DNA of 33,371 nucleotides. Source: an uncultured bacterium. GTDB lineage: Bacteria > Acidobacteriota > Thermoanaerobaculia > Multivoradales > J023. The DNA lies in NCBI GenBank assembly GCA_937948815.1, contig CALFAM010000043.1:1-33371 (forward strand). Reading direction: 5' to 3'. The position numbers were made by a program, and so were the translations under genes. Below, piece by piece: positions 8,351 through 15,579 of this stretch. A model generated the notes under the pieces. It saw nothing but the letters and a program-made list of their open reading frames with translations, was not told the origin of the DNA and ran no database searches. The stretch's first letter is position 1; every line of letters starts with the position of its first letter.

Positions 8351-10669
8351 ATGTCTCATTCGACCCCGTTCGATGCCGCCTCGTTTCGTGATGACTTGAT
8401 GGACCTGCCGATGGGCGGAGAGGGGGAGGAGCGTCAACCCTCCGAGCCTGAGCTGGCTGCTGGCGATGGTCCTCGCTTCGACCCCATGCCGAGCGAGCCG
8501 CCGTCCGACCGGTCGCAGCCCGGCATCCAGCCAACTGGCTCCGCACATCGCGGCCAGCCCGGGCTGGGCAAGATGGCACCGCCGTCACTGTCGCCCCCTC
8601 CGCCACCGCGACGGCGGGGACGAGGCTTGTGGATCGGTTTGCTGTTGCTCGCGCTGCTGGCGGTCGTCGGCGCGGCGGTCGGCGGATGGAAGTTGAAGCC
8701 CGCGCCCGCCATCTTGGCTCCGGCGGTGCCGATGGTCGACTTCCAGGACGTCCGCTTGGGAACCGATGAAGAGCGTGAGCTCACCATCTCGAACCGCGGC
8801 CAAGCCGTTTTGACGATGACCCGCGCCGATCTCGCAGGCGCTGACGCGGCCGACTTCGCCGTGACCCGTGATGGCTGCAGCGGTCGTCAGCTCGCGCGCG
8901 ATGAAACCTGTGGCTTGCTGGTCGCCTTTCGACCGACCGCGCGAGGCCGCCGGGCGGCGACGCTCGCCCTCGAAGGTGATGCCTCCAACGCACCGCAGAC
9001 CATCCCCTTGCTCGGACAGGGAACGGCACCCGAGCTGACCGTGGAACCGCCGTCGGTCGCATTCGAGCCGCTGCTGCTCGGCACGACGGCGCCCCCGATT
9101 ACCGTTCGGGTCGCCAATCGCGGTACCTCGAAGGTGGCGGTTGGCGAAGTGGTCGTTGAGGGGCTCGGCGCGGGCGATTTTGCCTTCCGCGCAGGCCGGT
9201 GCCAAGGGCGGACATTGGCGCCAGGTCGCGAGTGCACAATCTCTGTCAGCTTCTTGCCGACCGTCGAAGGATCGCGTCGGGCGACCCTTCGACTGCGCGG
9301 TGATGGCGAGGCTGATGGTGTGTCCGTGGCCCTCGCAGGCGAAGGGCTGCGGCCCGAGGCCAAGCTTCGGCTGGGCGAGGAACGCCTGAATCTGGGTGTC
9401 GTGGCCGTGGGAGAGCCCGGGCCACCAGCGTCGCTGGCGATCGCCAACGATGGTGACGCTCCCTTGGTACTCGATGCCGTGGATCTCGAAGGACCAGATG
9501 CCGACCAGTTCACGATCGATCCGTCTCGCTGCCTGGAGGCGCCGATTCCCGGCGGCGGCGGTTGCACCATCGATGTCGCGGCAGCACCACCCACGGTCGG
9601 GCCGTTGTCCGCGTCGCTCTTCGTTCGCCACGAAGGTGGTTTGGGTGAGGTCCAGCTGAGCGCCGTCGGCATTGCGCCCCAGGTTCGCCTGACGCCGCTG
9701 CGCATCGGCCTTGGAGAAGTACCGCTGGACCGCGGCAGCAGCCCGGCGACGATGCGGGTCGAGAACGTCGGTATGGCGCCGCTGCGCCTGGGTAGCGTCG
9801 CCTTTGCGGACGGTGATCGCGCAGCCTTCGAGCTGGCCGACGATGGGTGCAGCAGCCAGACCGTGGCGTCTGGCGAGGCTTGCACCGTCCAGGTCACGCT
9901 CACACCTCGCCGGCCGGGACCGTTGCGCACGACCCTCGTGATTCCGCACAACGCCGGACGCGAGCAAGTCCCGGTTACCGGCTTCGGGGTCGCGGGACGG
10001 CTGGTTGCCGACCTCGATACCTTGGCGTTCGAGCCCACCGTGGTGGGCCGCAGCCGCCAGCGAAGGGTGGTTTTGCGCAACGCCGGGCAAGCCGTGCTGC
10101 GCGTGCGCCCGCCACGCGTGGTCGGCGCCGGCGGCCAGGCCTTTCGCATCACCGAGTCGTCGTGTGACCGGCCGCTGCCCGCGGGAGGCTCATGCGCAGT
10201 GTCGGTGACCTTCACACCAGCCGCCGCGGGTAACCAGCGCGGTCAGCTGGCCATCGAGCATGATGGTGATGGTGCGCCGGTGAGCGTGGCGCTCACCGGT
10301 GAGAGCACGCTGCCGCCGAAAGCCCGGGTCGCCGTGCGGCCGAGCAGCATCGACTTCGGCAGCCTGCCGGTCGGTGGCCGGAGCGAAATCAAGACGATCA
10401 CGCTCACCAATGCCGGCAATGCGTCGCTCGAGATGCCGGGCGCAGGCATCGCGGGGGCCGACGCCGGAGACTTCCGAGTCGTACCGGGCTCCTGTGGCGG
10501 TATCCGCTTCCTCGCGACGGGTGCGTCCTGCACGATCGGCGTGCGCTTCACACCGTCGGCCGCGGGGCAGCGGGAAGGACGCCTCGTTCTCGAGCACAGT
10601 GCTGACGGAGCACGTGCCATCGGCCTGATCGGGTCGGGGCTGTCGTCTACGCCAGCTTTCCCCCAATGA
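8351..10669 (+). CDS. Membrane-anchored protein with six ASH/choice-of-anchor-D-like repeats
   Basis: The product has 772 residues from ATG 8351. There is no strong ribosome site; a GTG at 8276 in the same frame is the alternative, but it lies only 9 bases after a possible -10. Residues ~1-95 are acidic, Pro/Ser-rich and probably cytoplasmic; a short P-P-P-P-P-R-R-R stretch precedes a transmembrane helix (L-W-I-G-L-L-L-L-A-L-L-A-V-V-G) at about 96-115. Six tandem immunoglobulin-like repeats of 100-110 residues follow. Each has an F-x-x-x-x-x-G start, an N-x-G turn, a G-x-D-A-x-D-F-like segment and two cysteines (x-C-x...C-x-V-x-F-x-P) well placed for a disulfide. The repeats belong to the ASH/HYDIN-like class often called choice-of-anchor D. 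They should lie in the periplasm as a rod-like scaffold or adhesive arm. The function is unknown. The stop TGA overlaps an ATG (ATGA, 10666-10669). Confidence 0.8.
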   Translation: MSHSTPFDAASFRDDLMDLPMGGEGEERQPSEPELAAGDGPRFDPMPSEPPSDRSQPGIQPTGSAHRGQPGLGKMAPPSLSPPPPPRRRGRGLWIGLLLLALLAVVGAAVGGWKLKPAPAILAPAVPMVDFQDVRLGTDEERELTISNRGQAVLTMTRADLAGADAADFAVTRDGCSGRQLARDETCGLLVAFRPTARGRRAATLALEGDASNAPQTIPLLGQGTAPELTVEPPSVAFEPLLLGTTAPPITVRVANRGTSKVAVGEVVVEGLGAGDFAFRAGRCQGRTLAPGRECTISVSFLPTVEGSRRATLRLRGDGEADGVSVALAGEGLRPEAKLRLGEERLNLGVVAVGEPGPPASLAIANDGDAPLVLDAVDLEGPDADQFTIDPSRCLEAPIPGGGGCTIDVAAAPPTVGPLSASLFVRHEGGLGEVQLSAVGIAPQVRLTPLRIGLGEVPLDRGSSPATMRVENVGMAPLRLGSVAFADGDRAAFELADDGCSSQTVASGEACTVQVTLTPRRPGPLRTTLVIPHNAGREQVPVTGFGVAGRLVADLDTLAFEPTVVGRSRQRRVVLRNAGQAVLRVRPPRVVGAGGQAFRITESSCDRPLPAGGSCAVSVTFTPAAAGNQRGQLAIEHDGDGAPVSVALTGESTLPPKARVAVRPSSIDFGSLPVGGRSEIKTITLTNAGNASLEMPGAGIAGADAGDFRVVPGSCGGIRFLATGASCTIGVRFTPSAAGQREGRLVLEHSADGARAIGLIGSGLSSTPAFPQ

Positions 10670-10697
10670 TCCGGTCCACTGCCGCCTTCGGTCCGTT

Positions 10698-11624
10698 CTG
10701 AACGCGAACGCCATCCGCGGTCGCGCGGCGCCCATTCTGCAGGCGCTACTCGTCACCTTCCTGTGGTCGACGTCCTGGGTGCTGATCAAGATTGGCCTGA
10801 CGTCCATCCCAGCGATCAGTTTCGCGGGGCTGCGCTACGGCTTGGCCTGCCTGGTCCTGGCCCTGGTGTCGCTCGCCCAACCGCGTATCCGCTTGCAGAT
10901 TCAGCGTCTCGGTCGCGACCAATGGCTGTACCTCGCACTGCTCGGCTTGGTCTTCTACACCCTGACCCAGGGCGGCCAATTCGTAGCGCTCGGCTTGCTG
11001 CCCGCCGTGACGCTGAGCTTGATTCTCAGCTTCTCGCCCGCCGCCGTGGCGCTGCTCAGCGCGACCGTGCTCGGCGAGCGCCTCTCCGGCCGTGCGTGGG
11101 CTGGGGTGGGCTGCTTCTTGGTGGGGGCGCTGATCTACTTCTTGCCGCTGTCGGAAGACGCCCGCTGGGCGGGGCTCGCGGTCGGTGGGGTGACGCTGCT
11201 CGCCAATGCCTCGGGGTCGCTGCTCGGACGCTCGGTGAACCGCCGCGGTGACTTGCACCCACTCGTCGTCACCACACTCAGCATGGGCATCGGCTCGCTG
11301 CTCCTGGTGGTCACCGGACTCCTCGCCGAGGGCGTGCCACGCCTCGATGCCGGCGCGTGGGGAATCGTCATTTGGCTCGCCGTGATCAATACGGCGCTCG
11401 CGTTCACGCTCTGGAACCACACCCTGCGACGGCTCACGGCTATCGAGTCGAGCCTGATCAACAACACCATGTTGATCCAGATCGCGGTTCTTGCCTGGAT
11501 CGTCCTTGGCGAGACCATCTCGTTGCGCCAGGCGGTCGGCCTGGGTGTGGCGACGCTGGGTGTGCTGGTCGTTCAGCTCGCGCCACGGCCTGCCCTTGCC
11601 TCCGGTGACAGCGCGGATTCGTGA
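10698..11624 (+). CDS. EamA-family (DMT superfamily) permease with non-standard start
   Basis: About 308 residues with ten predicted membrane helices in two EamA repeats, as in drug/metabolite exporters. The C-terminal half has the family-typical A-V-I-N-T-A-L-A-F-T-L-W-N-H-T and L-G-E-T-I-S-L-R-Q-A-V-G. The likely role is efflux or uptake of small metabolites; the substrate is unknown. The start is odd. GTG 10779 would delete most of helix 1 (L-Q-A-L-L-V-T-F-L-W-S-T-S-W), yet upstream in this frame no ATG, GTG or TTG exists back to the stop at 10626-10628. CTG 10698 is the only near-standard codon that keeps helix 1. An ATG at 10666, overlapping the previous stop as ATGA, opens an 11-codon frame that ends TGA at 10699-10701, overlapping this CTG. 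A one-base sequence error or real frameshift joining that ATG to this frame is equally plausible. Confidence 0.78.
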   Translation: MNANAIRGRAAPILQALLVTFLWSTSWVLIKIGLTSIPAISFAGLRYGLACLVLALVSLAQPRIRLQIQRLGRDQWLYLALLGLVFYTLTQGGQFVALGLLPAVTLSLILSFSPAAVALLSATVLGERLSGRAWAGVGCFLVGALIYFLPLSEDARWAGLAVGGVTLLANASGSLLGRSVNRRGDLHPLVVTTLSMGIGSLLLVVTGLLAEGVPRLDAGAWGIVIWLAVINTALAFTLWNHTLRRLTAIESSLINNTMLIQIAVLAWIVLGETISLRQAVGLGVATLGVLVVQLAPRPALASGDSADS

Positions 11625-12112
11625 GGGCATACCCACTATGAGATGCACGCTCGGTTGACCATCAAGCCGGCCACGGCAGCAGCCTCGTAGGCTGCCAGCC
11701 AATGTGTCGCAGGCCTCACGTGACCCCAGGGAGAGCTCACCCTGACGATCAGTGTCAGTCAATCCGTCAAGAAAGGAATTGTTGCATGGCCTAGGTCAAC
11801 CTAGAAGGCTGCCTGAGTCGCAATAGCTTCACAGCCGGTTTGCAACGATCTGGGGTGCCGGTTCACCAACCAACTATTCACGCTTTCGAATCTTTCGCGA
11901 GAGGCGCCTGCTCAGAGAACGGAAGGGTTTGGCGCAATAATTCAGGGGCGACCCAGAGGATCAACGCAGCGATTCTTGGAAGATTCCCAGTCCGTGTCGA
12001 GCGATCGGCACCTGTCAGAACCCTAGCTGCCCGAGCTCATGATCGATCTGGTGAGAAGGTGAGACAAGTCTCGGTAGCTACTGGGGGGACCAGCGACAAC
12101 CAGATGCCGTGC
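11625..12112. other. Gene-poor intergenic stretch (488 bp) with small inverted repeats
   Basis: No convincing coding sequence is present; the longest plus-strand frame (11840-12202) runs into the opposite-strand ThuA-like gene and has no protein-like composition. Base composition looks visibly less GC-rich than in the flanking genes. Perfect inverted repeats occur at 11679-11695 (GCAGCCT/AGGCTGC, 3-base loop), 11791-11804 (CTAGGT/ACCTAG, 2-base loop) and 12061-12072 (GAGAC/GTCTC). The first may be a weak terminator for the EamA gene, without a T-run. A gene-like start GAAAGGAATTGTTGCATG (11771-11787) is followed after one codon by TAG, as if a gene had decayed here. Confidence 0.5.
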
Positions 12113-13141
12113 TCACGGAGACGGACCGGTCGTGTCGCTCCAGAGCAGGGTGTCGCCACCCTCGAAACCGTCACCGAAGAGCAACTCGCCGCCGGCGTAT
12201 GATGCGGCATAGACGATGGCGTTGAGCAGGATCTGCAGGTTGTTGCCGGGCTCCAGCGCGTGGGGCTGGTGCTCTCCTGGTTGGTACACCACGACGATGC
12301 CAGCCCAGGTCTCGCGGTGGTGGGTCCACCCGAGAAGATGGGTTGCGCCGTTGTCGAGATAGTCGCTGCCGAACAGCGGCACGACGTCACCGATCATCGG
12401 CAGCAAGCTGAGCTGCGGATAGCGCTCGTCGGGCGTGTTGTTGAAAAACGGATACATGGCCGAAGGGATACCGTGCGTCGGATCCGCATAGGCAACGGTC
12501 GAAGGGTAGGCGACACCATAGGATGCGACGAAGTGGTCCGGCGCGGTGGCGATGACATTCTGCCCTTCGACGACGTTCCAGGGCACGCCGCCCGTCGCTT
12601 CACCACCGAGCACAGCCTGCATCGACTGCTTTCCCGCCGTGCGATAGATGCCGTGGTGAAAGGAAACGACGCCGCCGCCGGAGGCGAGGAACGCCTCGAC
12701 CGCGGCAACGAACGCTTCCTGCCGACCGACTGGATCGGCACCCATCTCGGGAATTCGGTGTGCAAAATAGATCAGCACATCGTAGCCCGCAGGGTCGGAC
12801 GGCGAAAGCGCGAGGCGCGCGGTCGCCAGCTCGATCTGATCGGTCGGGATCTCGAGCACGGCATCGGGGCCTGCATCGAGACGTAGTCCTGGAAGCGCAA
12901 GCAGCGTGGTAGCGATCTCTCCAGGTTGGGTCAGATCCTGTGGCGGAAGCATGTGCGGGTTGACTTCGTCGCTGACGATCAGAATGCGCAGGGGCTCATG
13001 GGGCGGCAACCGTTGCGCGCCCAGGCGGATCGTCCCGAAAGACAGAAGGGCGAGCCCGACGAGGCCTGCCGCCAAGAGCCGCCCAGACTGCGGTCCCGGC
13101 CGGTGCTCGCAGTGGTGCTCAGCGTCGCTTGGATTCTTCAT
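12113..13141 (-). CDS. Exported ThuA-like (class I glutamine amidotransferase-fold) protein
   Basis: The product has 342 residues. ATG 13141 is chosen because AGGAGAGG lies directly upstream; an upstream in-frame ATG at 13180 lacks such a site and would precede the signal peptide. A hydrophobic export segment lies at about residues 21-43 (L-L-A-A-G-L-V-G-L-A-L-L-S-F-G). The body matches ThuA-like proteins: R-I-L-I-V-S-D-E, Y-D-V-L-I-Y-F-A-H, a long F-L-A-S-G-G-G-V-V-S-F-H-H-G-I-Y elbow, and T-H-H-R-E-T-W-A-G near the end. Members act in sugar metabolism or have no known reaction, so the function is open. The last 26 residues carry F-G-D-G-F-E-G-G-D-T-L-L-W-S, a motif that recurs in altered form in the secreted protein at 30527-31477 and may be a sorting or processing tag. 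Both flanks are gene-poor. Confidence 0.8.
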   Translation of the reverse strand: MKNPSDAEHHCEHRPGPQSGRLLAAGLVGLALLSFGTIRLGAQRLPPHEPLRILIVSDEVNPHMLPPQDLTQPGEIATTLLALPGLRLDAGPDAVLEIPTDQIELATARLALSPSDPAGYDVLIYFAHRIPEMGADPVGRQEAFVAAVEAFLASGGGVVSFHHGIYRTAGKQSMQAVLGGEATGGVPWNVVEGQNVIATAPDHFVASYGVAYPSTVAYADPTHGIPSAMYPFFNNTPDERYPQLSLLPMIGDVVPLFGSDYLDNGATHLLGWTHHRETWAGIVVVYQPGEHQPHALEPGNNLQILLNAIVYAASYAGGELLFGDGFEGGDTLLWSDTTGPSP

Positions 13142-13323
13142 AGTTTCCTCTCCTGGTACCTTATCGCCACCCACCAGCACATCATAACGACCGCCGGCAG
13201 ATCAGCGCGAGGCTTCGGCCGCGGGGTCGAGATCGCGTTTCGCCGATCTTTGGGTGGCGTCCTCCGACGCGCAGTCTTCGCGTGGCTCCTGCGACGTACC
13301 GGCGCCATCTGGCGCGAGACCCC
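13142..13323. other. Upstream part of the divergent gap between ThuA-like and hydrolase genes
   Basis: No gene is visible. CGCCACCCA (13165-13173) and TGGGTGGCG (13251-13259) form a perfect nine-base inverted repeat 77 bases apart, which may be chance. The whole gap to the hydrolase start at 13642 is 500 bp; its other half holds the promoter and the broken small gene listed separately. Confidence 0.4.
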
Positions 13324-13363
13324 TTGACATTCTACAAGAAGAATTCTACCTTCTTTTGTAGAA
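13324..13363 (+). promoter_or_regulatory. Sigma-70-type promoter with palindromic operator
   Basis: A perfect -35 TTGACA (13324-13329) is followed after 17 bases by TACCTT (13347-13352), a weak -10. The spacer and -10 sit inside an inverted repeat: TTCTACAA (13330-13337) with TTGTAGAA (13356-13363), enclosing AAGAAG (13336-13341) and CTTCTT (13350-13355). TTCTAC occurs three times, twice direct and once inverted. A repressor-binding palindrome over the promoter core is typical of self-regulated genes such as toxin-antitoxin operons or beta-lactamase regulators. It could drive the broken antitoxin-like frame just downstream or the hydrolase gene with a ~280-base leader. The elements are seen; the regulation is inferred. 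Confidence 0.5.
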
Positions 13364-13405
13364 CGTCATAGGGAGGCTCCTGGAGCCGAGCCCCGGCCGC
13401 CCACG

Positions 13406-13606
13406 ATGAGCCATACAACGATGAGCTATGCAACAACGATTCGTCTCCGTCTCCAACGTGCCCTCGACCTCCTGCGCGAGAAAGCGCTGAGCCGGTGAAG
13501 CGCGTTGATGGCCCAGGTTGAAGTCAGAAGATCCTTGCGGCCGGGCCACGACGAGGTCGAACGACAAGGGTGCACGGGGTTTCGCATCAAAAGACAGTCC
13601 GCCTGA
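13406..13606 (+). pseudogene. Possible remnant of a ribbon-helix-helix antitoxin gene
   Basis: From ATG 13406 (or ATG 13421) the frame encodes 30 residues including A-T-T-I-R-L-R-L-Q-R-A-L-D-L-L-R-E-K-A-L-S-R and stops at TGA 13496-13498. Reading on in the same frame gives S-A-L-M-A-Q-V-E-V-R-R-S-L and a further TGA at 13604-13606. Together, T-T-I-R-L...A-L-D-x-L-x-E-K...S-R-S-A-L-x-x-x-x-x-x-x-x-L resembles the N-terminal strand and two helices of CopG/Arc-type antitoxins, interrupted by one nonsense codon. No toxin gene follows. A promoter with a palindromic operator lies directly upstream, as in intact toxin-antitoxin loci. The match is short and was judged by eye. The alternative is a chance open frame in the leader of the hydrolase gene. 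Confidence 0.35.
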
Positions 13607-13641
13607 GATTCGATCCCACGGTGGCTGTGAGGAAGGGAAAC

Positions 13642-15459
13642 ATGAAGAACCGAATCACGTCCATTCTCTCCATGGCCGCCTACCTGATCGGCGGTGGGGC
13701 CTCCGTCGAGGCGCAAAACGCGAGCGGCCCTTCAGCGGCCCCGCCTTCCGCGAAGTGGGAAGGGCTTTGGGTGGCGGAGAAGCGCTTTGGCCCGTCGCTT
13801 CAGGGGCCTGTGACGCTGCAACGGTCGGGAGAGAGCTGGATCGCTCGGCTCCAGGGAGAGACGATGTCCGTCGACCGAAGCAAGGGGGAGAACGGCTCGG
13901 TCAACTGGTCGTTCGCCTTCTTCGACCACGGTCACTTCGTCGGCCGACAGGCCCGCGTGGGAGCCGCCATCGATGGTCACTGGTTCCAGGCGCCGGGCAT
14001 GGTCGAGGTCTACCCATTCGCGACCCCAGTGAGGTTGGAGCCAGTGGCTGCCGACGCCTTCGTCGGCGAAATCGCCCCCTTTCCCCAGGAGATCTCGTTC
14101 AGCATCCCACTGGTGGCGGAGAAGACCACCTCGGAGCCGGGAACGACGCGGTATCGCACCTTCCTGCGCAACCCGCAACGTAATCTGGGAGTGTTCATCC
14201 GCATTGCATCGGCCACGGTCTCCGGCGATGAGCTCCGATTTGCCAACAGCGATGGCGAGGTGATGGTGGTCGGTCGGAGCAGCGAACCGGGGGAGCGGTT
14301 CACGGCCTTGTTTACCCGCTTTGGCGAAACGCTCGATTTCACACGCCGTTCCCGGCAGAACGCACCCGGCTTCTACCCCAGGCGATCTCCGAAGAGTCCC
14401 TCGGTCTTGCCGCGACCGGTTGAGACTGGGGACGGCTGGCGTACCGAGAGCCCGCACGAAACCGGGCTCGATGGCCGGTTGCTGGCCAAACTGGTCGCCT
14501 CGATCGCTGCCTTTGAGCCCACGGGCCTGCGCCAGCCCTACATCCACGGACTGCTGCTCGCTCATCGCGGCAAGCTCGTGGTGGAAGAGTACTTCCACGG
14601 CCATCACCGAGAGATGACCCATGACTCTCGGTCGGCCGGAAAGTCCCTCACCTCCGCGTTGCTCGGGATCGCGATCCACAAAGGCATGCTGGACAGTCTC
14701 GACCATTCGGTCTATTCAGTATTCGGCGGCGTGGAAGCCTTCGCCAACCCCGATCCTCGCAAGGAGCGAATGACCGTCCGCCACCTGGTCACCATGTCAT
14801 CTGGATTCGACTGCGACGACGATGACTACGACACCCCTGGCAACGAGGACATCATGCAGAGCCAGGACGAGCAGAACGACTGGTATCGGTACACGCTCGA
14901 TCTGCCAATGGTTCGCGAGCCGGGCGAAGCGGGGGTCTACTGCACAGGGGGAATCAACCTGATCGGTGGCGTGCTTCGAAAGACGACCGGGAGCAGCCTT
15001 CCGCGGTTCTTCCAGGAAGCGTTCGCAGAGCCGATGGGCATCTCGTACTACCAGATGAATCTGTCACCGGCCTACCACGGCTACATGGGAGGCGGTATCC
15101 GTCTCCGCCCCCGAGACTTCCTGAAGCTGGGGCAGCTCTATCTCGACGGTGGCGTCTGGAATGGTGAGCGGATCGTCTCGGGAGAGTGGGTCCGTGCGTC
15201 CGCCGCTCCTCAGGCCTCACTCTATGCCCCCGGCGACTACGGATTCGCCTGGTGGCGGCGAAGCTACGAAGTCGGCAGCCAAACCATCGATACCTACTAC
15301 GCCAGCGGAAACGGCGGCCAGCTGCTCTTCGTGGTTCCCGAGCTCGATCTGGTGGCGCTGATCCAGGCCGGCAACTACAGCGACGGGCGCACCCGGAACG
15401 CATTTCGCGATCAGTACATGCGGGAGTCGATTCTGCCGGCAGCGTTGAAAGCAGAGTAG
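13642..15459 (+). CDS. Exported serine hydrolase of the beta-lactamase (class C/PBP-like) family
   Basis: The product has 605 residues. ATG 13642 follows AGGAAGGG and opens a signal peptide (M-K-N-R-I-T-S-I-L-S...A-S-V-E-A-Q, about 1-25); a GTG at 13570 in the same frame has no such support. Residues ~40-240 form a beta-rich N-terminal domain, which makes the protein longer than the ~400 residues usual for the family. The hydrolase domain starts near 270. The catalytic S-x-x-K is S331-A-G-K334; Y433-C-T takes the place of Y-x-N (Y-C-x-G-G-x-N-L variants occur in this family); G-N-G-G at about 556-559 replaces the K-T-G-like third motif. Members include esterases, D-aminopeptidases and beta-lactamases. 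Resistance activity cannot be claimed. It acts in the periplasm. Divergent from the ThuA-like gene, with the operator region between them. Confidence 0.87.
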   Translation: MKNRITSILSMAAYLIGGGASVEAQNASGPSAAPPSAKWEGLWVAEKRFGPSLQGPVTLQRSGESWIARLQGETMSVDRSKGENGSVNWSFAFFDHGHFVGRQARVGAAIDGHWFQAPGMVEVYPFATPVRLEPVAADAFVGEIAPFPQEISFSIPLVAEKTTSEPGTTRYRTFLRNPQRNLGVFIRIASATVSGDELRFANSDGEVMVVGRSSEPGERFTALFTRFGETLDFTRRSRQNAPGFYPRRSPKSPSVLPRPVETGDGWRTESPHETGLDGRLLAKLVASIAAFEPTGLRQPYIHGLLLAHRGKLVVEEYFHGHHREMTHDSRSAGKSLTSALLGIAIHKGMLDSLDHSVYSVFGGVEAFANPDPRKERMTVRHLVTMSSGFDCDDDDYDTPGNEDIMQSQDEQNDWYRYTLDLPMVREPGEAGVYCTGGINLIGGVLRKTTGSSLPRFFQEAFAEPMGISYYQMNLSPAYHGYMGGGIRLRPRDFLKLGQLYLDGGVWNGERIVSGEWVRASAAPQASLYAPGDYGFAWWRRSYEVGSQTIDTYYASGNGGQLLFVVPELDLVALIQAGNYSDGRTRNAFRDQYMRESILPAALKAE

Positions 15460-15579
15460 AGGCGGGAAGCTCGGGTGAGGTGCTCCCCATCGTTGCACCA
15501 CGGAAACGGAGAGTCGATCGGGAAGCGAAGGCCTCTCGCGTATTTGGCTCCGACCCGACAGCCCACGATGCCCGCTCGG

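Noticed and set aside
8585..10090. Long minus-strand frames (8585-10090 and 8887-10215) opposite the repeat protein
   Set aside because: They mirror the six-repeat periodicity of the plus-strand gene, as expected of shadows of a repetitive coding sequence.
11840..12202. 120-residue plus-strand frame in the gap after the EamA gene
   Set aside because: It overlaps the 3' end of the ThuA-like gene, has no ribosome site and no hydrophobic core or motif.
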